From assembly GCF_003002095.1 (NCBI RefSeq), contig NZ_PVZC01000010.1, positions 124,001 through 188,000 of the forward strand: DNA of 64,000 bases, written 5' to 3'. The notes under the pieces were generated by a model that was given only the letters and a program-made list of their open reading frames with translations, did no database searches and was not told where the DNA came from. Source of the DNA: Allonocardiopsis opalescens (lineage in GTDB: Bacteria; Actinomycetota; Actinomycetes; Streptosporangiales; Streptosporangiaceae). A program made the position numbers and the translations under genes. Below are positions 9,422-17,350 of the stretch, piece after piece. Numbering within the stretch: the stretch's first letter is position 1; each line of letters opens with the position of its first letter.

Positions 9422-9541
9422 GGCCCCACGGTAGGGCCCGCCGGTCACCGGTGGGTCACACCGGATTTCCTTCTTTCATGGTAGGTTTAGTCGATTTGAC
9501 GGGGAGTGGCGCTGTTCACCCGCCGCGGGGGCGTCCGGACC

Positions 9542-9570
9542 TGGACATCGGCGCGAGCGCGTGACAGAGT
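9542..9570 (+). promoter_or_regulatory. Probable leaderless promoter of the sulfite operon
   Basis: TGGACA (9542-9547) and CAGAGT (9565-9570) are separated by 17 nt. The -10-like box ends 6 nt before ATG 9577, so transcription would begin at or near the A of the leader peptide start codon. Confidence 0.5.
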
Positions 9571-9576
9571 CGGGCT

Positions 9577-9657
9577 ATGACCGCCGCTGTCGAGCTGAGG
9601 CTGGTGTGCCGCCTCCACGTAGATCTGCTACGTGTCCGCAGCGCCATCTGTTGCTGA
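9577..9657 (+). CDS. Cys-Cys leader peptide of the sulfite reductase operon
   Basis: A 26-codon ORF that begins M-T-A-A-V-E, contains CRLHVDLLRVRSAI and ends with two consecutive cysteine codons (TGT TGC) directly before TGA. Actinobacteria carry a family of such leader peptides, with the core RxHVDLxRVxSA and terminal cysteine, ahead of sulfur and cysteine genes. In mycobacteria, leaderless cysteine-rich uORFs make expression of downstream genes respond to cysteine supply by ribosome stalling. Here the start is probably the transcription start, and 181 nt of untranslated RNA follow before the sulfite reductase gene. Assignment rests on position, sequence core and codon content. Confidence 0.85.
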   Translation: MTAAVELRLVCRLHVDLLRVRSAICC

Positions 9658-9670
9658 CGCCCCGTCTCCA

Positions 9671-9690
9671 CGTCCGCATTCTGCCGGACG
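9671..9690 (+). promoter_or_regulatory. Hairpin after the leader peptide
   Basis: CGTCCG (9671-9676) and CGGACG (9685-9690) can pair around an 8-nt loop beginning 14 nt after the leader stop codon. A ribosome stalled on the two Cys codons would cover or approach this stem, so it may be part of the attenuation switch. The remaining bases to 9838 are GC-rich with no ORF that I trust. Confidence 0.4.
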
Positions 9691-9838
9691 CGTGATGCCC
9701 AGGGGTCGTCCCGCCGACTTCTCCCGCCCCGCCCGCCGCGCACGATGAAGTGCGCCGGGGTGACTCGCGCGCACGCGTCCTCGACCCATCCGGTTCCCGT
9801 CCGGACACCCGGTCCACGAAATCGAAGGACGCGCATCC

Positions 9839-11530
9839 ATGCCTCCCGCACCCAAGCAACGTGCCACCGCGCCGCGCCGCAACCGGCCCAAGCGCGGCGA
9901 GGGCCAGTGGGCACTCGGCTACCGCGAGCCGCTGAACAAGAACGAGGAGAACAAGAAGAACGACGACGGGCTCAACGTCCGCGCGCGCATCATCGACATC
10001 TACTCCAAGCGCGGCTTCGACTCCATCGATCCGGCCGACCTGCGCGGCCGCTTCCGCTGGTTCGGCCTGTACACCCAGCGCAAGCCCGGTATCGACGGCG
10101 GCAAGACTGCCGTGCTGGAGCCCGAGGAGCTCGACGACCGCTACTTCATGCTGCGGGTGCGCATCGACGGCGGCCAGCTGGACCTGGCGCAGCTGCGGGC
10201 GATCGCCGAGATCTCGCGCACCTACGCGCGCGGCACGGCCGACATCACCGACCGGCAGAACGTACAGCTGCACTGGGTGCGCATCGAGGACGTCCCGGCG
10301 ATCTGGGAGCGGCTGGAGGCCGTCGGCCTGGACACCACCGAGGCCTGCGGTGACACCCCCCGGGTGGTGATGGGCTGCCCGCTGGCGGGCATCGACGCCG
10401 ATGAGGTCATCGACGCCAGCCCGCAGATCCGGCAGATCTACGACGAGCACATCGGCGACAAGGCCTTCTCCAACCTGCCGCGCAAGTTCAAGTCGGCGAT
10501 CAGCGGCTGCTCGGCGCACTGCACGGTGCACGAGATCAACGACGTCGCCTTCGTCGGGGTGACCGGCCCCGACGGCGCGCCCGGCTTCGACCTGTTCGTG
10601 GGCGGCGGGCTGTCCACCAACCCGATGTTCGCCCAGCGCCTGGGCACCTTCGTCCGGCCCGACCAGGTCAGCGAGGTGTGGGCGGCGGTCTGCTCGGTCT
10701 TCCGCGACTACGGCTACCGGCGGCTGCGCCACCGCGCCCGGATCAAGTTCCTGGTCGCCGACTGGGGCGCCGAGCGCTTCCGCGAGGTGATGGAGAAGGA
10801 GTACCTGGGCTACGCGCTGCCCGACGGCCCGGCCCCCGAGGAGCCGCGCGACGGCCGCCGCGACCACGTCGGGGTGCACCGCCAGCGCGACGGCCGCTTC
10901 TACGTGGGCTTCGCGCCGCGGGTGGGGCGGGTCTCCGGGGAGCTGCTGGACCGCATCGCCGACATCGCCGAGGAGCACGGCTCGGACCGGGTGCGCACCA
11001 CCGTGGAGCAGAAGATGGTGGTGCTCGACGTCGAGGCGGAGCGGGTGGACTCGCTGGTGGCGGCGCTGGAGGCCGCCGACCTGCAGGTGAACCCGTCGAC
11101 CTTCCGCCGCCAGACGATGGCCTGCACCGGCATCGAGTACTGCAAGCTGGCGATCGTGGAGACCAAGGCCCGCGCCTCGACGCTGATCGACGAGCTGGAG
11201 CGGCGGCTGCCGGACTTCCCGGCGCCGGTCACCATCAACGTCAACGGCTGCCCGAACTCCTGCGCGCGCATCCAGGTCGCCGACATCGGCCTCAAGGGCC
11301 AGTTGGTGACCGACGCCGAGGGCAGGCAGGTGGAGGGCTACCAGGTGCACCTGGGCGGGGCCGTGGGCCTCGACAGCGGCTTCGGCCGCAAGGTGCGCGG
11401 CCTGAAGACCACCGCGCAGGAGCTGCCCGACTACGTCGAGCGGGTGCTGCGGCGCTACCTGGACGGGCGCGAGGGCGAGGAGACCTTCGCCTCCTGGGTG
11501 CGCCGGGCGCCGGACGCGGAGCTGGCATGA
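9839..11530 (+). CDS. sir: Ferredoxin-dependent sulfite reductase (NirA/SirA type)
   Basis: Six-electron reduction of sulfite to sulfide with reduced ferredoxin, on siroheme and a 4Fe-4S cluster. It is 563 aa with two nitrite/sulfite reductase repeats. Cluster cysteines are in MACTGIEYCKLA and NGCPNSCAR (C-x5-C ... C-x3-C). Tyr78 in GLYTQRK and Cys170 in TTEACGD align with Tyr69 and Cys161 of Mycobacterium tuberculosis NirA, which form a Tyr-Cys crosslink. This supports sulfite rather than nitrite as substrate, as does the operon: cysH and sirohydrochlorin chelatase follow. ATG 9839 has GAAGGA about 10 nt upstream. The next gene overlaps its stop by 4 nt. Confidence 0.95.
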   Translation: MPPAPKQRATAPRRNRPKRGEGQWALGYREPLNKNEENKKNDDGLNVRARIIDIYSKRGFDSIDPADLRGRFRWFGLYTQRKPGIDGGKTAVLEPEELDDRYFMLRVRIDGGQLDLAQLRAIAEISRTYARGTADITDRQNVQLHWVRIEDVPAIWERLEAVGLDTTEACGDTPRVVMGCPLAGIDADEVIDASPQIRQIYDEHIGDKAFSNLPRKFKSAISGCSAHCTVHEINDVAFVGVTGPDGAPGFDLFVGGGLSTNPMFAQRLGTFVRPDQVSEVWAAVCSVFRDYGYRRLRHRARIKFLVADWGAERFREVMEKEYLGYALPDGPAPEEPRDGRRDHVGVHRQRDGRFYVGFAPRVGRVSGELLDRIADIAEEHGSDRVRTTVEQKMVVLDVEAERVDSLVAALEAADLQVNPSTFRRQTMACTGIEYCKLAIVETKARASTLIDELERRLPDFPAPVTINVNGCPNSCARIQVADIGLKGQLVTDAEGRQVEGYQVHLGGAVGLDSGFGRKVRGLKTTAQELPDYVERVLRRYLDGREGEETFASWVRRAPDAELA

Positions 11531-11727
11531 GCGAGCGCGCCGCCCCCTACTACTGCCCGTACTGCGGGGACGAGGACCTGTTCCCGTACCCGGCCGCCTC
11601 CGAGGCGGGGCAGGGCGCCGGCTGGCACTGCCGGTCCTGCGCCCGCGCCTTCCGGCTGTCCTTCGCCGGAATCGGCTCCCCGAGCCAGGACGCCCCCGAG
11701 CACGACCTGAGAAAGAGGGTCCCGTGA
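11527..11727 (+). CDS. Small two-CxxC protein of the sulfite operon
   Basis: A 66-aa cytosolic protein lying between the sulfite reductase and cysH genes, overlapping both by 4 nt (ATGA at 11527, GTGA at 11724), so it is translationally coupled and real. It has two CxxC knuckles, YYCPYCGDEDL near residues 8-18 and WHCRSCARAF near 37-46, the spacing of a zinc ribbon or rubredoxin-like fold. Similar small proteins accompany actinobacterial sulfite reductase genes. The function is not established; a role in Fe-S or siroheme assembly, or in electron delivery, is inference. Confidence 0.85.
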   Translation: MSERAAPYYCPYCGDEDLFPYPAASEAGQGAGWHCRSCARAFRLSFAGIGSPSQDAPEHDLRKRVP

Positions 11728-12416
11728 GCATCACCCTGGACATGGAATCGCTGGTCGCGACGGCCGCCGAGGAGCTGGAGGGCGCGCCGGCCGAGGAGAT
11801 CATCGGCTGGGCGGCGCGGACCTTCGGCGACGGGCTGTGCGTCACCTCCTCGATGAGCGACGCCCTCGTCATCGACCTGGCCTCGCGGGTCAAGCCCGGT
11901 ATCGACGTGCTGTTCATCGACACCGGCTACCACTTCGCCGAGACCATCGGCACCCGCGACGCGGTGGCCGCCGTCTACCCGGTGAACCTGGTGAACGTGG
12001 TGCCCAAGCGCACCGTCGCCGAGCAGGACCGCGACCTGGGACCGCGGCTGCACAACCGCAATCCCGACATCTGCTGCCACCTGCGCAAGGTGGAGCCGCT
12101 GCGGGAGGCGCTGGAGCCCTACCAGGCGTGGATCAGTGGGGTGCGGCGCGAGGAGACCGCGCTGCGCCGCAGGGTCGGCGTGGTGGAGTGGGACGCGCGC
12201 AGGCGGATGGTGAAGGTGAACCCGATCGCCGCGTGGACCACCGAGCAGGTCGACCGCTACATCGCCGAGCAGGGCGTGCTGGTCAACCCGCTGCACGCCG
12301 ACGGCTACCCCTCCATCGGCTGCGCCCCGTGCACCCGCCGCGTCGCCCCGGGCGCCGACCCGCGCAGCGGCCGCTGGGCGGGCACCGGCAAGACCGAGTG
12401 CGGCATCCACCTGTGA
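11724..12416 (+). CDS. cysH: Adenylyl-sulfate (APS/PAPS) reductase
   Basis: Reduces activated sulfate to sulfite using thioredoxin. It is 230 aa. The PP-loop domain includes VTSSMSDALVIDLA and the VLFIDTGYHFAET segment. The cysteine pattern of the iron-sulfur APS-reductase class is complete: ICCHLRKV (CC pair) and GCAPCTRRV (C-x2-C) bind 4Fe-4S, and ECGIHL at the C-terminus carries the catalytic Cys. This favours APS over PAPS as substrate by family knowledge. GTG 11724 overlaps the preceding stop and has AGAGGG upstream. The sulfurylase genes cysD/cysN are not in the window. Confidence 0.95.
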   Translation: MSITLDMESLVATAAEELEGAPAEEIIGWAARTFGDGLCVTSSMSDALVIDLASRVKPGIDVLFIDTGYHFAETIGTRDAVAAVYPVNLVNVVPKRTVAEQDRDLGPRLHNRNPDICCHLRKVEPLREALEPYQAWISGVRREETALRRRVGVVEWDARRRMVKVNPIAAWTTEQVDRYIAEQGVLVNPLHADGYPSIGCAPCTRRVAPGADPRSGRWAGTGKTECGIHL

Positions 12417-13198
12417 CGGCGTCGCCGGCTGGCGGCGCCGAGGGCGCGGTGCCGGGTCCCGCGCCGCTGGTCGCGGTGGCGCACGGCAGCCGCGACCCCC
12501 GCGCCGAGGCGGTGGTGCGGGAGCTGGCGGCGCGGGCCGCCGCCGGGCGGCGGGGCTTGCGGGTGCGGGCCGCGTTCCTGGACCACACCGCCCCTTCGCT
12601 GCCCGAGGCGCTGGCCGCCCTGGCGGCCGAGGGCGCGGGCGAGGCCGTGGTGGTGCCGCTGCTGCTGACCGCCGCCTACCACAGCGCGGTCGACATCCCG
12701 CGGGCGCTGGCGGGCGTCCGCGAGGAGCTGCCGTGGCTGCGGGTGCGCACCGCGCCGGTGCTCGGCCCGCACCCCGCCTTCACCCGGGTGCTGGGCGACC
12801 GCCTGGCGGCGGCGGGGGCCCACCCGGACCCGGGCACCGCCGTGGTGCTGGCGGCGGCCGGCTCCGCCGATCCGGCGGCCAACGCCGCCGTGGCCAGGGT
12901 CGCCCGCGACTGGGCGGCGCGCGGGGAGGGCTGGCACAGCGTGGTCCCGGCCTACGCCTCGGCCGCCGCCCCAACTCCCGCCGAGGCCGTCCGCGAGCGG
13001 CTGGCCGCGGGCGCCGCGCGGGTCGCCGTCGCCACCTATCTGCTGGCGCCCGGCCTGTTCGCCGACCGGGTGCGCCGCGACGCCCTGTCGGCCGGCGCCT
13101 ACGCGGTCTCGCCCGTCTTGGGCGCCGACCCGCGCATCGCCGGCGTCGTCGTGCACCGCTACAGCACCGCCCTGCGCGAACCGGCCGTGCGCGGCTGA
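12413..13198 (+). CDS. Sirohydrochlorin chelatase (CbiX/SirB class)
   Basis: Inserts Fe2+ into sirohydrochlorin to make the siroheme needed by the sulfite reductase encoded two genes upstream. It is 261 aa with two chelatase half-domains. The first has VAVAHGSRDPRA (metal-binding His) and LLLTAAYHSAVDIP (second His); the second is shorter and degenerate, with VVLAAAGSADP where His is lost and TYLLAPGLFADRVRRD. GTG 12413 overlaps the cysH stop by 4 nt, placing it last in the operon. A cobalt chelatase role is possible by family but less likely in this context. Confidence 0.9.
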   Translation: MTASPAGGAEGAVPGPAPLVAVAHGSRDPRAEAVVRELAARAAAGRRGLRVRAAFLDHTAPSLPEALAALAAEGAGEAVVVPLLLTAAYHSAVDIPRALAGVREELPWLRVRTAPVLGPHPAFTRVLGDRLAAAGAHPDPGTAVVLAAAGSADPAANAAVARVARDWAARGEGWHSVVPAYASAAAPTPAEAVRERLAAGAARVAVATYLLAPGLFADRVRRDALSAGAYAVSPVLGADPRIAGVVVHRYSTALREPAVRG

Positions 13199-13213
13199 GG
13201 GCGGCCGGGGCGG

Positions 13214-13837
13214 CTAGCGGCCGAAGCGGAAGTGGCCGCGGCGCTTCCTGGGGACCTTGGGGTGGCGGACCTTGACATCGCCCATCAGGGTGTAGGCGCG
13301 CACCCGCACCCGGGGGCGGGCCTGGCCGGCGGGGGTGGGGGCGGCGGAGGTGTCGTCGCGCTTGTCGCCGAGGACGGTGACGCCCTCCAGTTCGACGGCG
13401 ACGCCCTCGGGGACGATGACCTTGATGTCGCCCATCAGGGCGGCGGCGCTGATCTCGACGGTGTCGGAGCCGACCTGGGCGTCGCACAGGTCGATGGTGA
13501 CGTCGCCCATGACGGCGAAGGCCTGCACGGGGCCGTCGGCGCTCCATACGCCCTTGCGCACGGTGTCGCCCATGACGGCGAACAGGCGGACCGGTTCGCC
13601 GGTGCGCGCGGGGGCGGCCGGGGCGGTGTCGGCCGGCAGGTCGTCGGTGATACGGGCCAGTTCGTCGCGGGTGCGGGCCAGGTAGGCCGCCTCGGTGCGC
13701 TCGGTGAGTTCCTCCAGGGTGAGCCGCCCCTCGCCGACGGCGACCCGCAGCCGCTCCACGGCGGCCTCGCGTTCGGCGTCGGAGGCCCGCATCGGCGCGG
13801 GTCCGGGCTCGCGCCTGGCCGGTGACTGGTCGTCCAC
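13214..13837 (-). CDS. DUF1707 and LiaF-like domain protein
   Basis: Protein of 207 aa. Residues 15-70 are a DUF1707 domain (MRASDAEREAAVERLRVAVGEGRL, typical of actinobacterial proteins with the short RxSDxxRE motif). The rest contains repeated beta-helix-like motifs with MGD (LFAVMGDTVRKG, AFAVMGDVTIDL, ALMGDIKVIVP, TLMGDVKVRHP), the pattern of LiaF/DUF2154 C-terminal domains that sense membrane stress. No transmembrane segment is seen, so it is probably a cytoplasmic or membrane-associated regulator. GTG 13837 is preceded by GAGGTGGA. Confidence 0.82.
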   Translation of the reverse strand: MDDQSPARREPGPAPMRASDAEREAAVERLRVAVGEGRLTLEELTERTEAAYLARTRDELARITDDLPADTAPAAPARTGEPVRLFAVMGDTVRKGVWSADGPVQAFAVMGDVTIDLCDAQVGSDTVEISAAALMGDIKVIVPEGVAVELEGVTVLGDKRDDTSAAPTPAGQARPRVRVRAYTLMGDVKVRHPKVPRKRRGHFRFGR

Positions 13838-14016
13838 GCTCGTCCACCTCACTCGCCGCGCCCGCGACGGGGCCGCGCTCCTCCCGGTCTGTACCGCAAG
13901 ATCACGATACATCGCGATTCGCCCGCTTCCCACCGGGTCCGGACCGCCATCATGCCGGATGTGGACAGGCCGCGGCCCGGGCTTCGGCTTGGCGGCGGCG
14001 CGATCCGGCGAAACAA

Positions 14017-14030
14017 TGAACTACGGTTCA
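14017..14030. promoter_or_regulatory. Candidate TetR operator
   Basis: TGAAC-TACG-GTTCA is a perfect 5-bp dyad with a 4-bp spacer, 70 nt upstream of the tetR gene at 14100. It may be the autoregulatory site controlling the tetR and acyl-CoA dehydrogenase pair. Confidence 0.45.
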
Positions 14031-14099
14031 CTCCTAGCAGACCAGGGGTGCCCACCAGCGGCCTTCCCTCCCCCGCCAGCCCCAGTGACGGAGTCCCAC

Positions 14100-14696
14100 A
14101 TGGCGTACCGACGCACCCCCGCGGTGGAGGCCCGGCTGACGGCCTCGCGCGAGCGCATCCTGGCGGCAGCGCTCGCGCTGGTCGCGCAGGAGGGGTACGC
14201 CGGCTGCTCGGTCGCGGCGGTGGCCCGGCACGGCCAGGTCGCCACCGGCAGCGTCTACCGGCACTTCCCGAACAAGGCGAGCCTGGTCACCGAGGTGTTC
14301 CGCACCGCCTGCCAGCGGGAGATCGCGGCGGTGGCCGAGGCGGCCGGCTCCCCGGGGCGCGCCTCGGAGCGGATCGCCGCCATGGTCGAGACCTTCTGCG
14401 AGCGGGCGCTGCGCGAGCCGGTGCTGGCCTACGCGCTGCTGGCCGAGCCGGTCGACATCGCCGTGGACGCCGAGCGGCTGCGGTTCCGGCGGGCGTTCAG
14501 CGGGGTGTTCGCGCAGGTCATCGCCGAAGGGATGCTGTTCGAGGAGCTGCCGGAGCAGGACGCGGAGGTCACCGCCGCCGCGCTGGTCGGCGCGATCGCC
14601 GAGGCGCTGGTGGCGCCGCTGCAGTCGGGGCGGGCCGCCCCCGACACGGTGCCCAGCCTCACCTCCTTCACCCTGCGCGCGATCGGCACCTACTGA
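14100..14696 (+). CDS. TetR-family regulator
   Basis: Transcriptional repressor of 198 aa. The N-terminal HTH is clear: RERILAAALALVAQEGYAGCSVAAVARHGQVATGSVYRHFPNKASL. The C-terminal ligand domain begins near residue 75 (SERIAAMVETFCERALREPVLAYALLAEPVD) and resembles acyl-CoA-sensing TetR proteins. The stop overlaps the next start by one base (TGATG), so it is cotranscribed with the AidB-like dehydrogenase, which is probably its main target. ATG 14100 has GGAG 8-9 nt upstream. Confidence 0.9.
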   Translation: MAYRRTPAVEARLTASRERILAAALALVAQEGYAGCSVAAVARHGQVATGSVYRHFPNKASLVTEVFRTACQREIAAVAEAAGSPGRASERIAAMVETFCERALREPVLAYALLAEPVDIAVDAERLRFRRAFSGVFAQVIAEGMLFEELPEQDAEVTAAALVGAIAEALVAPLQSGRAAPDTVPSLTSFTLRAIGTY

Positions 14697-16333
14697 TGCC
14701 CCCCACCCACGCGGTCACCAACCAGGTGCCGCCGCTGGCCGGCCACGACCTCGCCGAGGACCCCGCGCTGCTGGCGGGCCTGGAGCGCCACGGCGGCGGC
14801 TGGGGCGCCCCCGCGCTGCACGAGCTGGGCGAGCTGGCCGGGTCGGAGGCGGCGCAGGAGTGGGGGCGGGCCGCCGACGAGAACCCGCCGGTGCTGCGCA
14901 CCCACGACCGCTACGGCAACCGGGTGGACCGGGTGGAGTTCCACCCCTCCTGGCACGTGCTGCTCGACACGGCCGTGCGCGGCGGCGTCACCGCCGGGCC
15001 CTGGCTGGACGGGCGCCCCGGCGCCCACACCGTGCGCGCGGCCCGCTTCTACGTGTGGAGCCAGGTCGACTATGGGGTGCACTGCCCGGTCTCGATGACC
15101 TACGCCGCCGCACCCGCGCTGCGCCACTCCCCGGAGCTGGCCGCCGACTACCTGCCGCTGCTGGCCGCCGCCGAGTACGACGTGCGGCCGCTGCCGCCGC
15201 TGTCCAAGCGGGGCCTGCTGGCGGGCATGTCGATGACGGAGAAGCAGGGCGGCTCCGACGTGCGCGCCAACACCACCCGGGCCGTGCCCGACGCCTGGGG
15301 CACCTGGCGGCTCACCGGCCACAAGTGGTTCACCTCGGCCCCGATGAGCGACGTGTTCCTCACCCTGGCCCGCACCGACGCCGGGATCTCCTGCTTCCTG
15401 CTGCCCCGGGTGCTGCCCGACGGCGCCCGCAACGCCCTGTACTTCCAGCGGCTCAAGGACAAGCTGGGCAACCGCTCCAACGCCTCGGCCGAGGTGGAGT
15501 ACGACGGCGCCACCGGCTGGCTGGTGGGCGAGGACGGCCGCGGGGTGCGCACCATCATCGACATGGTGAACGCCACCCGGCTGGACTGCGTGCTGGGCGC
15601 GGCCGCCGGGATGCGGGCGGGGCTGCGCCAGGCCGTGCACCACGCCGCGCACCGGCGCGCCTTCGGCGCCTACCTGGCCGACCAGCCGCTGATGCGCAAT
15701 GTGCTGGCCGATCTGGCGGTGGAGTCCGAGGCCGCCACCACCCTGGCGATGCGGCTGGCCGGGGCGGTCGACGCCGAGGCGCGCGGCGACGCCGCCGAGG
15801 GGGCGCTGCGCCGGCTGGCGGTGGCCGTCGGCAAGTACTGGGTGACCAAGCGCTGGCCGGCGCACGCCGCCGAGGCGATGGAGTGCCTGGGCGGCAACGG
15901 CTACGTGGAGGAGTCGGGGATGCCGCGGATCTTCCGCGAGTCCCCGCTGAACTCCATCTGGGAGGGTTCGGGCAATGTCGCGGCGCTGGACGTGCTGCGC
16001 GCGGTGCGCCGCGAGCCGGCCGGGGTCGAGGCGCTGCTGGCGGAGGCCGAGGCGGCCCGGGGCGCCGACGCGCGCCTCGACGCGGCGGCCGCCGCGCTGG
16101 GCGGCGAGCTGGCCGGCGGCCAGGAGCCCGAGCCGGGGCAGGCGCGGCGGCTGGTGGAGCGGCTGGCGCTGGTGCTGCAAGGGTCGCTGCTGGTCCGTTA
16201 CGGCGATCCGGCGGTGGCCGACGCGTTCACCGCCTCGCGGCTGGGCGGCGACTGGGGGCACGCCTTCGGCACCCTGCCGCCCGGCGCCGACCTCGGCGCG
16301 GTCATCGAGCGGGTGCGCCCCAAGGCGCCCTGA
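14696..16333 (+). CDS. AidB-like acyl-CoA dehydrogenase
   Basis: Flavoprotein of 545 aa, the length of the AidB/isovaleryl-CoA dehydrogenase-like group. Visible features are FAD contacts in MSMTEKQGGSDVRANTT and TGHKWFTSAPMSDVFL, LKDKLGNRSNASAEVEY, CLGGNGYVEESGMPRIFRES, and the IWEGSGN loop with Glu typical of AidB. Escherichia coli AidB responds to alkylation damage, but many actinobacterial members simply oxidise branched or long acyl-CoAs. Coupling to a tetR gene suggests substrate-induced fatty-acid catabolism (inference). Confidence 0.9.
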   Translation: MPPTHAVTNQVPPLAGHDLAEDPALLAGLERHGGGWGAPALHELGELAGSEAAQEWGRAADENPPVLRTHDRYGNRVDRVEFHPSWHVLLDTAVRGGVTAGPWLDGRPGAHTVRAARFYVWSQVDYGVHCPVSMTYAAAPALRHSPELAADYLPLLAAAEYDVRPLPPLSKRGLLAGMSMTEKQGGSDVRANTTRAVPDAWGTWRLTGHKWFTSAPMSDVFLTLARTDAGISCFLLPRVLPDGARNALYFQRLKDKLGNRSNASAEVEYDGATGWLVGEDGRGVRTIIDMVNATRLDCVLGAAAGMRAGLRQAVHHAAHRRAFGAYLADQPLMRNVLADLAVESEAATTLAMRLAGAVDAEARGDAAEGALRRLAVAVGKYWVTKRWPAHAAEAMECLGGNGYVEESGMPRIFRESPLNSIWEGSGNVAALDVLRAVRREPAGVEALLAEAEAARGADARLDAAAAALGGELAGGQEPEPGQARRLVERLALVLQGSLLVRYGDPAVADAFTASRLGGDWGHAFGTLPPGADLGAVIERVRPKAP

Positions 16334-16357
16334 GCGCGGCGGGCGCGGGCGCGCGCC

Positions 16358-17350
16358 TCAGCCGTGCAGCCGCCGGTAGGCGGCGACGGCGCCGGGGTGC
16401 AGCGGCACCTGGGTGCCGATCAGGCTGCGCAGGTCCAGGTACTGGGTGCCCAGCGCCTCGGGCGGCAGCAGCCGCGCCGCCTCGCTCACCAGGACCCGCA
16501 CGATCGCGTCGGCCACGTCGTCGGGCAGCGACGGCGAGCACACCAGCAGGTTGGCCACCCCCACGGTCGGGGTCTCCCCCGGCAGGCCGTAGGTGCCGGC
16601 CGGGACCGACACCTCCTCGTAGACGGCGCCGTGCAGTGCGCGCAGCCGCGGCAGCAGGGCGGCCAGCGGGAGCAGCCGCACCCGCTGCCGCTCGGCGATG
16701 CGGTCCAGCGCGGGGGTGGGGATGCCGCCCGACCACAGCAGGCCGTCGATGCCGCCGGCGCGCAGCTGCTCGCCGGCGGCGGCCAGCGGCAGCCTGCGCA
16801 CGGTGAGGGCGTCCTCGGTGAGGCCGGCGACCCGCAGCAGCCGCTCCCCCACCACGGTGACGCCCGCGCCCGGGGCGCCCAGGGACAGGGTGCCGCCGCG
16901 CAGGTCGGCCAGTTCCTCGGCGCGGTGGTCGGCGGGCACGACGAGCTGGGTGTAGTTCTGGTAGACGCGGCCGAGGGCGGCCAGCGGCACGGCGCCGCCG
17001 ACCAGGGCGGCGTCCTGGCGGGCCAGTTTGGCCACATCGGTGAGGACGAGCGCGAGGTCCACCTCGCCGCCGCGCAGCAGCTCCAGGTTGGCCAGGCTGC
17101 CCTGGGTGGGGACGGCGACGGCGTGCAGCTGCGGTTCGACGGCGTTGACGCGGGCGGCGAACATGTCGGCGAAGGTCAGGTAGAAGCCGCCGGGTTCGCC
17201 GGCGGCGATGGCCAGTTCCCGCCGGGCCCCCTGGTAGCTGCCGGAGGCGCAGCCCACCGCGCCGAGCAGGGCGGCCGCGCCGGCCAGCCCGGCCAGGGCG
17301 CGTGCCGCGGTGCGGCGGCTGATCGGCCGGGCGCTCCGCCGGGCGGTCAC
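16358..17350 (-). CDS. TAXI-family solute-binding lipoprotein
   Basis: Extracytoplasmic binding protein of 330 aa, of the type that serves TRAP-TAXI transporters. A signal peptide with lipobox LGAVGC (Cys about residue 34) anchors it outside the membrane. The mature part starts ELAIAAGEPGGFYLTFADMFA and contains TQGSLANLELLRGGEVDLALV and GVTVVGERLL, hallmarks of TAXI proteins. No TRAP membrane subunits lie nearby. Its GTG start overlaps the stop of the histidine kinase gene by 4 nt, so it is more likely a ligand sensor for that kinase than a transporter part (inference). Confidence 0.88.
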   Translation of the reverse strand: MTARRSARPISRRTAARALAGLAGAAALLGAVGCASGSYQGARRELAIAAGEPGGFYLTFADMFAARVNAVEPQLHAVAVPTQGSLANLELLRGGEVDLALVLTDVAKLARQDAALVGGAVPLAALGRVYQNYTQLVVPADHRAEELADLRGGTLSLGAPGAGVTVVGERLLRVAGLTEDALTVRRLPLAAAGEQLRAGGIDGLLWSGGIPTPALDRIAERQRVRLLPLAALLPRLRALHGAVYEEVSVPAGTYGLPGETPTVGVANLLVCSPSLPDDVADAIVRVLVSEAARLLPPEALGTQYLDLRSLIGTQVPLHPGAVAAYRRLHG

